NCBI GenBank assembly: GCA_023381695.1
Contig: JAMCQP010000050.1
Span: 1-59,969 of the forward strand
DNA: 59,969 nucleotides
Direction: 5' to 3'
DNA from: Bacillota bacterium
GTDB lineage: Bacteria; Bacillota; UBA5301; JAMCQP01
Below the pieces are notes generated by a model that had not been told where the DNA came from, searched no databases, and saw nothing but the letters and a program-made list of their open reading frames with translations. Shown piece by piece: positions 51,220 to 59,221 of the stretch (its first letter is position 1; each line of letters starts with the position of its first letter). The position numbers were made by a program, and so were the translations under genes.

Positions 51220-52167
51220 ATGACCAACCAGCAATTTGACGCCGAACGGGTCGCCCGCGCCAAAAGGAGCGTGGCGCTCCTGTCGGTCCTTTCCAACAGC
51301 GCCCTCGTTGCCCTCAAGCTCATTGTCGGCCTGTTAATCAACTCCGTAAGCGTGATCGCCGAGGGCATCCATTCCAGCCTGGACCTGGTGGCCGCGTTGA
51401 TTGCCCTGCTGGCCGTCAAAAAGGCCAGCGTCCCGCCGGACAAGGAGCATGCCTATGGCCACGGCAAGATTGAGAATGTCTCGGGCACTATCGAGGCCAT
51501 ACTGATCTTTGTGGCCGCGGCGCTGATCATCTATGAATCCGTGCAAAAACTTATCGAAGGAGCCGCGGTGGCTTCGGTGAACTTCGGGCTGGTGGTCATG
51601 GGGGTCTCGGCGCTGGCCAACACCTATGTATCCCGGCGTCTGATGAAGGTGGCAAAGGAGACGGAATCCATTGCCCTGGAAGCGGACGCGCTGCACCTGA
51701 GCACGGATGTGCTGACGTCCCTGGGCGTCTTTGCCGGCCTGATCCTCATCCGGCTGACCGGGTTGAGCATTTTGGACCCCATTGTGGCCATCGTGGTGGC
51801 GATGATCATCATCAAGGCCGCCTGGGAACTCACCAAGACAGCTTTCCTCGATCTCATGGACCGGACACTGCCGCTTGAGGAACAGGAGCTGATCACCTCA
51901 ATCCTCAAGGAGCATTACCCGGAAGTGGTGACCTTTCACAAGGTGCGCACCCGGAGAGCGGGGTCGGAACGGCATATCGACATGCATGTAATTGTGACCC
52001 CCACCACTACCGTGGAAAACGCCCATGAGCTTTCCAACCATCTGGAGGCGCATATCGAGTCCAAATTGCCGAACTCCCATATCGTGGTGCACATGGAGCC
52101 GTGCGAGGAGAAGTGTCCGGTGTGCTCGGGGGATAAATGCCATGGAGGTGAGAAAGACGATGAGTAA
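51220..52167 (+). CDS. Cation diffusion facilitator metal exporter
   Basis: 315 residues from MTNQQFDAERV (CCGGAGGTG upstream); the frame extending to 51064 runs through the riboswitch. Six helices with metal-site residues HSSLD in helix 2 and HLSTD in helix 5 (an HD-HD site, as in Zn/Cd and some Co/Ni exporters), a cytoplasmic ferredoxin-like domain with RHIDMHVIV, and a Cys-rich tail (EPCEEKCPVCSGDKCH) likely to bind metal. Exports divalent metal against protons. Confidence 0.88.
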   Translation: MTNQQFDAERVARAKRSVALLSVLSNSALVALKLIVGLLINSVSVIAEGIHSSLDLVAALIALLAVKKASVPPDKEHAYGHGKIENVSGTIEAILIFVAAALIIYESVQKLIEGAAVASVNFGLVVMGVSALANTYVSRRLMKVAKETESIALEADALHLSTDVLTSLGVFAGLILIRLTGLSILDPIVAIVVAMIIIKAAWELTKTAFLDLMDRTLPLEEQELITSILKEHYPEVVTFHKVRTRRAGSERHIDMHVIVTPTTTVENAHELSNHLEAHIESKLPNSHIVVHMEPCEEKCPVCSGDKCHGGEKDDE

Positions 52168-52408
52168 TGCGGAGCGGAAATCGCCGGAGTGGAAGACGGT
52201 GGCCACCACAAACCAGGAGGAGGCCCTTATTCTCAAGGGCCTCCTGGAAGAGAACCAGATCCCGGTTAAACTGAAGCATGAAGCTATCGGAACGCTCTAC
52301 GGCCTGACCGTGGGGCCGCTGGCCGAGGTAGCTCTTCTGGTGCCGGCGCAGGATCTGGCCAGAGCGCTGGAACTCATTCAATCCACCCGTGATTCGGACG
52401 AAGAGTAA
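52160..52408 (+). CDS. DUF2007-type small protein
   Basis: 82 residues: WKTVATTNQEEALILKGLLE, then a short beta-strand region and VPAQDLARALELIQS, the DUF2007 (putative signal-transducing) pattern. Overlaps the CDF stop by 8 bp, with GGAGGTGAG inside the CDF tail, so co-expressed with the exporter. Perhaps a metal or PII-like sensor; unproven. Confidence 0.7.
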   Translation: MSNAERKSPEWKTVATTNQEEALILKGLLEENQIPVKLKHEAIGTLYGLTVGPLAEVALLVPAQDLARALELIQSTRDSDEE

Positions 52409-52446
52409 ATAAATGAGCGAACGGCCTCGTGTGCCGCATGAGCGGT

Positions 52447-53085
52447 TCAGCGCAGCATGGCGTTGATTCTATCCTTGATCTCCCCTTCGGTGATGGCGCC
52501 GGTGTAGATGTCGCGAATGATCCCGTTCCGGTCGATGAAGAGGCTGGCGGGAATCCCGCGCACCAAATAGAGGTTGGCCACTTCGCTGGTCACATCCAGG
52601 TAGACCGGCAGGTCATACCCCTTTTGCTTCAGGAAGCTCTTGACCTGATCCGCGGGCTCGCCCACATCCACAAGCACCATCGCCACGTCGCCGGCTTGCT
52701 TGCGATAGGAGTTATACGCCCGCTGGATGTCCGGCAGCTCCGCCTTGCAGTAGGGGCACCAGATGGCCCAGAAATTCAGCATGACCACCTTTCCCTGGAG
52801 GCGGGAGAGCGCGACTTTCCTCCCATTGAGATCCCGCAGGGAGAAGTCGGGCGCCCGCATGCCGACCCCCGGCCCCTCGCTTTCCGCGGAAGCGGCGGCC
52901 TGCCCGGCCGGTTCACCCGGCTGGCCGGACGCCACCTGGTTGGGGCGCTGCAGGTACTGGCTGAAGAGCAGGTACAGAACCACCAGCCCGGCGGCAAAAA
53001 GAATCACCACCACCCTTGTGCGATTCTTCCCGGATGACCGTTTCGTGCTTTTGTTCTTGTTCGTGCTTTGGTTCTTGCTGGACAA
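52447..53085 (-). CDS. TlpA/ResA-type membrane thioredoxin
   Basis: 212 residues from a TTG at 53085 (GGAGGAG upstream): basic N-terminus, one membrane anchor, Ala/Glu linker, then a thioredoxin fold with WAIWCPYCKAELPD (CxxC = CPYC) and cis-Pro region GIPASLFID. ResA-type proteins reduce apocytochrome c cysteines before heme ligation, matching the ~30-heme locus at the window start. Partner of ccdA just upstream. Confidence 0.88.
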   Translation of the reverse strand: MSSKNQSTNKNKSTKRSSGKNRTRVVVILFAAGLVVLYLLFSQYLQRPNQVASGQPGEPAGQAAASAESEGPGVGMRAPDFSLRDLNGRKVALSRLQGKVVMLNFWAIWCPYCKAELPDIQRAYNSYRKQAGDVAMVLVDVGEPADQVKSFLKQKGYDLPVYLDVTSEVANLYLVRGIPASLFIDRNGIIRDIYTGAITEGEIKDRINAMLR

Positions 53086-53139
53086 CCCCCGACTCCTCCT
53101 TCAAAATCCCACAATCGTCAAATTCCAGGTTGACAATCT

Positions 53140-53880
53140 TTAAAATCCCAGGTTATAGAGCCCCGTCAACCGTTTGAATATGTCAAAGTAGACCAAAACG
53201 CCCATGATCATCAGGAAAACGCCGCTGGCCACGGTGATCGCCGGCATCCATCTCCGCAGTTTCTGGAGCGAACGTCCCAGCCAGTTAAGCGAGAGCGCCA
53301 CCGCCAAAAACGGGATGGCCATCCCGAGGGAGTACATCCCCAGAAGCAAGAGCCCCTGCGAGAGCGTTTGCGTGGTCCCGGCAAAGAGGAGGATTGAGCC
53401 AAGAATCGGCCCAATGCACGGAGTCCATCCGGCGCCGAAGGCCACGCCCAGTGCGAAGGAAGCCAGCGGCCCCGAACCTCGCGTCCCAAGCTGCAGGCGT
53501 TTTTCCCTCTCCAGGAGGGGAATCTTCAACCATCCGGCGGTGTGCAGACCGAAGGCGAAGATCAATACCCCGCTGACCTGGCGCAACAGGACCTGGTTCC
53601 GCAGCATGAGCTTCCCCAGAGCGCTGGCGGAGGCCCCGAGCGCGACAAAAACCGTTGAAAAACCGAGGACAAAGGCCAAAGCGTTGGCCACCAGGCGGGG
53701 ATTCCGCATCGCTCCCCGGCCCGCCGCGCTTTCCACCGGTTCATCCCCGAGGGATGTACCGGCCAGGTAAGAGACATAGACGGGGATCAGGGGTAAAACA
53801 CAGGGGGAGAGGAAAGACAAAAGCCCCCCGGTGAGCGCCACGAACCAGGACACAGAAGCCGTACCCGCCAATCGGATCAC
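53140..53880 (-). CDS. ccdA: CcdA-type thiol-disulfide electron transporter
   Basis: 246 residues from a GTG at 53880 (CGGAGGTAGG upstream). Six helices with the two redox Cys in FLSPCVLPLIPVYVSYLAG and GWTPCIGPILGSILL. It carries reducing power across the membrane to the TlpA/ResA protein for cytochrome c maturation (system II). The longer frame to 54030 runs through the promoter. Confidence 0.9.
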   Translation of the reverse strand: MIRLAGTASVSWFVALTGGLLSFLSPCVLPLIPVYVSYLAGTSLGDEPVESAAGRGAMRNPRLVANALAFVLGFSTVFVALGASASALGKLMLRNQVLLRQVSGVLIFAFGLHTAGWLKIPLLEREKRLQLGTRGSGPLASFALGVAFGAGWTPCIGPILGSILLFAGTTQTLSQGLLLLGMYSLGMAIPFLAVALSLNWLGRSLQKLRRWMPAITVASGVFLMIMGVLVYFDIFKRLTGLYNLGF

Positions 53881-53917
53881 CCTACCTCCGGGGCTTCTTC
53901 CCGCCCCTTTTGGCTGT

Positions 53918-53946
53918 ATTATATACCATACCGGGTATAGATGCAA
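53918..53946 (-). promoter_or_regulatory. ccdA promoter with ATACC-G-GGTAT dyad
   Basis: Minus-strand TTGCAT (53941-53946), 17 bp, TATAAT (53918-53923). The spacer contains the palindrome ATACCGGGTAT (53928-53938), a likely repressor site. Confidence 0.55.
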
Positions 53947-53962
53947 GCCGCTTGCTGCTTTG

Positions 53963-53989
53963 CCCCCCCCCCTGAAAAATTTTTCGGGA
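53963..53989. repeat. C10 tract next to AT-rich palindrome
   Basis: Ten consecutive C (53963-53972) run into CCTGAAAAATTTTTCGGG, an 18-bp near-perfect palindrome, between the divergent ccdA and sugar-binding protein genes. Confidence 0.4.
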
Positions 53990-54057
53990 GGGCCGCTACT
54001 TAAATTATACACGCTAATTCTCCCCGGCACTACACATTAACGATTCTTTTTAAAGAG

Positions 54058-54089
54058 GGATTCCACCGCCAGAAGGGAATCCTTTATTT
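54058..54089 (+). terminator. Leader hairpin before binding-protein gene
   Basis: GGATTCC/GGAATCC (54058-54064, 54076-54082) followed by TTTATTT, 33 bp upstream of the binding-protein start; possible attenuator. Confidence 0.4.
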
Positions 54090-54121
54090 GGCAACATGTC
54101 ATTCAAAGGGAGTGAGCAGAT

Positions 54122-55438
54122 GTGGATGGGAAAATGCGCGGGTTTTTGACTTCGCCGACCGTTCTTCTGGTTCTTCTGGCGCTTGTGACTCTTTCAGTTC
54201 TTTCGGTTCTTCCCGGCCCGCCAGTCCTCTCGGGCCTGCCGGTTGGGCGGGCTCTGGCCGCCGAGAAGGTGGAGCTCACCTTCTGGAGCTGGCGGACGGA
54301 GGATACGGTGGCTTACGACAAATTCATCAAAGCCTTTGAAGCCAAACACCCGGAGATCACCGTAAAATTCATGCCCTATAAGAACACGGAGTATAACACC
54401 ATTCTCAGCGCCGCGCTTCAGGGCGGCTCCGGGCCGGATATCGTCCAGCTCCGGTCTTACGGCGGATTTGAGCCCTACGCCGAGGCCGGGTACCTGGTCC
54501 CGTTGGACGAGAAGGTTCCGGCGCTCAAGGACTTCCCGGCCATACCCCTGTCCGGCGCGCGCGACCGCAAGGACGGCAAGGTCTACGGCGTCCCCTTCGC
54601 CGTTCAAAGCCTCCAGATCTTCTACAACAAGGGGATTTTCAGCAAGTTCGGCCTGAAGGAACCGCGGACCTGGGACGAATTTCTCGACGTCTGCAAGACC
54701 CTGAAGAGCAAGGGAGTCATCCCCCTGGCCCAGGGAACCAAGGACGGCTGGACCCTGGAGAGCATGACCGGCGCCGTCGCCCCGAACTTTTACGGCGGCA
54801 CCCAGTTCTTCAACGAGGTGGTCAAGGGCAAGGCCGACTTCCGCGATCCGAGGTTCGTGGCCGGGCTGAAGAAGCTTAAAGAGCTGGAGCCGTTCTTCCC
54901 GCCGGGGTATCTGGGCATCTCCTACACCGACGCCCAGATGATGTTCGTGCAAGAGATGGCCGCCATGTTCATCGGGGGATCCTATGAAGTCGGCTACTTC
55001 AACCGTCAGAACCCGGCGCTGAAACTCGGAGTCTTCCCGGCCCCGCCCCAGAAGAAGGGCGAGCCGGCTCTGGTTTCGGTTTATCCGGACGGGTCCTTCG
55101 GGATCTCCGCCCAGACCAAACATCTCAAAGAGGCCCTGCTCTTCATCAATTTCCTGGCCGCTCGGGAATTCGGGCAGATGTTCACCGACGAGTTGAAGCA
55201 GATCTCGCCCATTCCAGGCGTGACACCGGTTCCCGGGGTAATGACGGAGATCGTCGGCCTTACAAAGAGTTCCACGCCTTACATCATGCTGGTCGGGTTC
55301 CGGTACGGCCAACCCACCGGATCGGTGCTGCTTCAGAACGCTCTCCAGGGGATGTTCGCCGGCAAGCTCACCTCCGAAGGGGTGGCGGACGAGATCCACG
55401 CCGGCCTGGTGAAGTGGTACCAGCCCTTCCATAAGTAG
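54122..55438 (+). CDS. ABC sugar transporter substrate-binding protein
   Basis: 438 residues from a GTG (GGGAGTGAG upstream; an ATG four codons in is possible). Long signal peptide ending ALAAEK, no lipobox Cys. Family 1 solute-binding features: VELTFWSWRTED, GGSGPDIVQLR, KVYGVPFAVQSLQIFYNKGIF and EMAAMFIGGSYEVG. Likely binds an oligosaccharide, glycerophosphodiester or similar. Followed by a hairpin and two permease genes. Confidence 0.9.
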   Translation: MDGKMRGFLTSPTVLLVLLALVTLSVLSVLPGPPVLSGLPVGRALAAEKVELTFWSWRTEDTVAYDKFIKAFEAKHPEITVKFMPYKNTEYNTILSAALQGGSGPDIVQLRSYGGFEPYAEAGYLVPLDEKVPALKDFPAIPLSGARDRKDGKVYGVPFAVQSLQIFYNKGIFSKFGLKEPRTWDEFLDVCKTLKSKGVIPLAQGTKDGWTLESMTGAVAPNFYGGTQFFNEVVKGKADFRDPRFVAGLKKLKELEPFFPPGYLGISYTDAQMMFVQEMAAMFIGGSYEVGYFNRQNPALKLGVFPAPPQKKGEPALVSVYPDGSFGISAQTKHLKEALLFINFLAAREFGQMFTDELKQISPIPGVTPVPGVMTEIVGLTKSSTPYIMLVGFRYGQPTGSVLLQNALQGMFAGKLTSEGVADEIHAGLVKWYQPFHK

Positions 55439-55449
55439 CGTGATTCTTT

Positions 55450-55483
55450 GGCGTGCGCCTCTTGTTGACGCGAGGCGCACGCC
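55450..55483 (+). other. 12-bp hairpin between binding-protein and permease genes
   Basis: GGCGTGCGCCTC/GAGGCGCACGCC with 10-nt loop, no T-run: typical mRNA-stabilising or read-through hairpin giving more binding protein than permease. Confidence 0.65.
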
Positions 55484-55536
55484 TCGCCCCGAAATTTATT
55501 CGGCCAGGTGGCCGTGGATGGTCGCAGGTGGTCGTC

Positions 55537-56472
55537 ATGCGCGTTATCGCTTCAAGTGCAGGCAATTTCCTCCGAAAACATGTTTATGTGGCTTTTATCC
55601 TGCCGGCCCTCTTGATCTACGTGGTTTTTCTGGTCTACCCGTTGCTCTCCTCCCTCTATTACGGATTTTTCCAGTGGGACGGCATCACCCGCGGCGCTTT
55701 CATGGGGCTGGCCAACTTCAAGAAGCTCCTGGCCGAGAGCCCCTACAATGTGCGTTTCTTCTCGGCCCTCAAACACAATATCCACTTCTTCCTGATGACC
55801 ATGGCGGTGCAAAATCTGGTGGGCCTCGCCTTTGCGCTGATCCTCAGCCGGGGGATCCGGGGCGCCTCCGTTTACCAGACGATCTTCTTCATGCCCTATA
55901 CCATGTCGGTAATCGTGCTGGGCTTTTTGTGGTCCCTGATCTTGAACCCCACCTGGGGGGTCTTCAACAAACTTCTGGCAACCGTGGGGCTGAGCGGGCT
56001 GGCCCGCCCCTGGCTCGGGGATATGGCCACGGCGCTTCCCGCCATTACCCTGGTCAACGCCTGGCACTGGGTGGGCTTCCCGATGCTGGTCTTTCTGGCG
56101 GGGCTGGAGGCTATCCCGGCCGAACTCCACGAGGCGGCGCGGTTGGACGGCGCGGGCGGCTGGAAGCTTTTCCGGCGGATCACCATGCCGCTGCTCATGC
56201 CCAGCATCACCATCGTGACCATCCTGACCTTTATCGGCAACTTCAACGCCTTTGAGATCATCTTTGCCATGGAAGGTTCCTCCGGCGGCCCGTACTACGC
56301 CACGGACGTTCTGGGCACCCTCTTCTACCGGACGGCCTTCGGGGAAGCCGGCGGCTTCAGCGGCCAGGATATCGGGCTCGGCTCGGCCATCGCCGCCGTG
56401 ATGTTCGTGATCATCTTCGCCATCTCCTATCTGGGAACGCGCTTTATGCGCAGCCGGGAGATGCAGTATTAG
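55537..56472 (+). CDS. ABC sugar transporter permease, MalF/UgpA type
   Basis: 311 residues from MRVIASSAGNFLRKHVYVAF (GCAGGTGG upstream); the frame reaching 55453 runs into the hairpin. Six helices and the EAA loop HEAARLDGAGGWKLFRRITMPLL that docks the ATPase. Heterodimer with the next gene. Confidence 0.9.
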   Translation: MRVIASSAGNFLRKHVYVAFILPALLIYVVFLVYPLLSSLYYGFFQWDGITRGAFMGLANFKKLLAESPYNVRFFSALKHNIHFFLMTMAVQNLVGLAFALILSRGIRGASVYQTIFFMPYTMSVIVLGFLWSLILNPTWGVFNKLLATVGLSGLARPWLGDMATALPAITLVNAWHWVGFPMLVFLAGLEAIPAELHEAARLDGAGGWKLFRRITMPLLMPSITIVTILTFIGNFNAFEIIFAMEGSSGGPYYATDVLGTLFYRTAFGEAGGFSGQDIGLGSAIAAVMFVIIFAISYLGTRFMRSREMQY

Positions 56473-56484
56473 GAGGGAATAAAC

Positions 56485-57336
56485 ATGGTTCCGGCACAGT
56501 CCTCAATCAGAAATTGGACCCGTACCGCTTGCACAACCGGGCTTCACGTCATGCTCCTGGCTTACAGCATTGTGGTGCTCTACCCGTTTTTTTTGATGAT
56601 CGTCACCTCGTTCAAGAGCACCAGGGAGATCTTCTTTTCCCCCTTCGGCCTGCCCGCGCAACCTGGCTTCGAGACCTACCTGAAGGTGTGGAAGAACGCC
56701 AGCTTCAACGTCTATTTCGCCAACAGCGCGATAATCACCGGGGTCTCGGTTCTTCTCATCCTGGCGGTGGGGTCGTTGGCGGCTTACGGGCTGGCCCGTT
56801 ACAATTTCCGGATGAACACCGCGATCTACCTGTTCTTCCTGGCCGGGCTGATGCTGCCGATCCGGCTGGGAATCGTGCCGCTCTTCCTGCTCATGAAGAA
56901 CCTGAATCTGGTGGACACCCGTTCAGCGCTGATCTTGACCTATGTGGCCAACGGCATGCCCTTTGCCATCTTTGTCCTGACGGGGTTTTTCCGCACCCTG
57001 CCCGGGGAGCTTGAGGAAGCCGCGCGGCTGGACGGCTGCGGCGAATTTATGATCTTCCACCGGGTGATGCTGCCGCTCATCCGCCCGGCGCTGGCCACGG
57101 TGACCATCTTCAACTTCGTCCCCCTCTGGAACGACTTATTCTTCCCGCTGATCTTCATCCGCTCCGACGCCCTCAAGACCATCCCCCTCGGGATGACGCT
57201 CTTCTTCGGCCAGTACGAAACCGAGTGGGGGCTCCTCTTCGCCGGGCTGGTGATCGCCACCATCCCGCTGGCCACCCTGTACCTGTTCATGTCCAGGCAG
57301 TTCATCAAGGGACTCACCGCCGGGGCGATAAAATAA
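56485..57336 (+). CDS. ABC sugar transporter permease, MalG/UgpE type
   Basis: 283 residues, AGGAGGG 7 bp before the ATG and 12 bp after the previous stop. Six helices; EAA loop LEEAARLDGCGEFMIFHRVMLPLI. No ATPase gene is present in the window, so a shared MsmX/UgpC-type ATPase elsewhere must energise it. Confidence 0.9.
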   Translation: MVPAQSSIRNWTRTACTTGLHVMLLAYSIVVLYPFFLMIVTSFKSTREIFFSPFGLPAQPGFETYLKVWKNASFNVYFANSAIITGVSVLLILAVGSLAAYGLARYNFRMNTAIYLFFLAGLMLPIRLGIVPLFLLMKNLNLVDTRSALILTYVANGMPFAIFVLTGFFRTLPGELEEAARLDGCGEFMIFHRVMLPLIRPALATVTIFNFVPLWNDLFFPLIFIRSDALKTIPLGMTLFFGQYETEWGLLFAGLVIATIPLATLYLFMSRQFIKGLTAGAIK

Positions 57337-57389
57337 GCCTGCCAGGCACAGATCTCTTCCGGCCTTCATAGATTATGGGCACTTGAAGT

Positions 57390-58034
57390 TCATTTGCGCT
57401 TGAAGTTCTTGATGACCACGATGGGGGTTTGTTCCTCTGAGTTGCCCGCCGGGTTGTCGGCCATGATCTTCTGCACCCGGGAGGCATCTACTGGCCCGGA
57501 GGCGCCAAGGACATCCACCTTGTGCAGATCATTGGCGTCGACGATCACCGCATCCACGCCGGTTTTGGCCTTGATCGCCCGGGCGACCTTGTCGGGATCC
57601 TTGGGGCCCAGCACGATATACCGGTGGTAAGGGGGCATGGTGCCCGCCACATCATCCACCAGGGCCGCCTGGATCCCGGCCACCCGGTAAAAATCGCCGG
57701 TGCGCCCGACAATCTTGCCGAGCAACGCGGCCACCCCGCCCAGCGCCGCCCGCCACCAGCCAACTTCGTTGATCACCAGTTGCATGGAGGCAGGCGAGGT
57801 AAGGCTGCCGCCCCGGCCGGTATACCGGCAGAGAATCCGCGCCAATACCCCCGGCTTAATCTGTTCCGGCAGGAAAGCGCGCCCCTGGGTGATCGCCACC
57901 ACGCTCTCCGCCACCGTGATCAGGTCGCCGGGTTCCGCCACATCTCTGGTGTAACGCCAGACAACCTCGACGATATCGTCTTTCTCGGTAATCAGGTGGG
58001 TGCGAAGCGGAATTTTGGCGCTGGAAGCCATCAT
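57390..58034 (-). CDS. CofE-like (F420-0:gamma-glutamyl ligase family) protein
   Basis: 214 residues with the CofE-superfamily layout: PLRTHLITEKDDIVEVVWRY, DLITVAESVVAITQGR, a Gly-rich GRGGSLTSPASMQ, AALVDDVAGTMPPYHRYIVLGPKDP and GVDAVIVDANDL. True CofE adds glutamates to coenzyme F420. No other F420 gene is seen here and many Clostridia keep this stand-alone homologue, so another amide ligase role is possible. Confidence 0.75.
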   Translation of the reverse strand: MMASSAKIPLRTHLITEKDDIVEVVWRYTRDVAEPGDLITVAESVVAITQGRAFLPEQIKPGVLARILCRYTGRGGSLTSPASMQLVINEVGWWRAALGGVAALLGKIVGRTGDFYRVAGIQAALVDDVAGTMPPYHRYIVLGPKDPDKVARAIKAKTGVDAVIVDANDLHKVDVLGASGPVDASRVQKIMADNPAGNSEEQTPIVVIKNFKRK

Positions 58035-58098
58035 CTGCCATCACTTCCCTAATGTGGAATCGTGGAAATCCGGAAATCCGCCGATTGGAGGGAGCCCT

Positions 58099-59032
58099 TT
58101 GGGTAACGTTGGATCAAAGATCACCAATGTGCGCTGCCTGTTAATCCCGCCCTGGCGGGAGCCTCCCGAAGCCCCGAAGACCCCTGGAGCCTCGCGGGTA
58201 ATCATCGAAGCCACCCGACCCCTGATCTACCACATCGTCAAGGGGAAGAGCCCGAAAGAACTGGTCCTCCAGATCTCCAACGCCGGGCTGAACATGCCGC
58301 CGGGAACCGTTAAAGCCCGGGACGGCCTCGTCTCCTTCATCCAGGTGGCGGAACCAACCCGCGGCCGGGCAGAGGTCACCATCCATCTTGAGGAGCCGAC
58401 AACCTGCGCCGCGAGTACGGAAGCCGGCATCCCGGCCAGAATCGTCGTGGATCTGGACCGGTCCGTATTCAAGCGGTTGTTTGCCGGCGTCAGAATCCTC
58501 ATCGATCCCGGTCACGCAGGCCTTCAGCGTTACCGGCCTGCCGGAGAGCCAGGTGACGCTGGATGTGGCCCTGCGGCTGGAAAGCCTGCTGGCCCAGGTC
58601 GGCGCCAAAACGCTGCTCACCCGCCGGACCGACACGGCGGTGCCACCCGAGGAACGGGTAAGGCTGGCGATCCGGGAAGCGCCGGATCTGGTTCTGAGCA
58701 TCCATACCGACGTGGGGCCCGCCTCCACCAGGCCCGGACCCTGTTGTTACTACCATGCACCTTCCCCCGCCGCCCGCCGCCTGACCGGGTATCTGGAGGA
58801 GGAACTGGTCGCCAAGTCCAGCTTGCCGGACCGCGGCGCCGCCGAAATCGATCTCGGCCTCTGGACCAAGGTACGGGCGCCGGTGGTGCTGGTGGAACTG
58901 GCGCCGATCGGAAGCCGCCTTCAGGAAGGGTTGTTGCGCGGGTGGGACTTCAGGCAAAAGCTGGCCCAGGCCTTATTTAATGGGCTCCGGCGCTACCTGG
59001 CCGAAAAAAACCGACTCTCTTGTGCAATATAA
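58099..59032 (+). pseudogene. Frameshifted N-acetylmuramoyl-L-alanine amidase with AMIN-like domain
   Basis: From a TTG at 58099 (GGAGGG upstream) the frame gives an AMIN-like beta domain (ASRVIIEATRPLIYHIVKG) and reaches ILIDPGHAG, the first zinc-His of Amidase_3. Then the reading must shift by one base between about 58512 and 58530 into SVTGLPESQVTLDVALRL, ending at 59032 with SIHTD and VLVELAPIGS (remaining His and Glu ligands). All catalytic residues survive, so this is either a recent frameshift or a sequencing error. No signal peptide is evident. Confidence 0.7.
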
Positions 59033-59107
59033 AACTATTCCTTGTCGGAATGGTTATGACCAGAGGACGCAATTTTTTACCAGCCTGCTGGAAGCCTGCG
59101 GCTTAAG

Positions 59108-59150
59108 AAAGATCAAGACCCCCTCCAAAATGGAGAGGGTCTTGATCTTT
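59108..59150. terminator. Strong bidirectional terminator
   Basis: 14-bp arms (59108-59121, 59137-59150) plus an inner CTCCA/TGGAG; A-run on one side and T-run on the other, between convergent amidase and gntP genes. Confidence 0.8.
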
Positions 59151-59221
59151 CCGGTCTCAGCCCGGCAGGCCCGGCATGCTTTGCCGGTTCTCCTGGCCGT
59201 CCGGCACCGGTTCTGCGTCCT

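Noticed and set aside
54194..55480. 428-codon minus-strand open frame
   Set aside because: Antisense to the sugar-binding protein gene, no recognisable domain.
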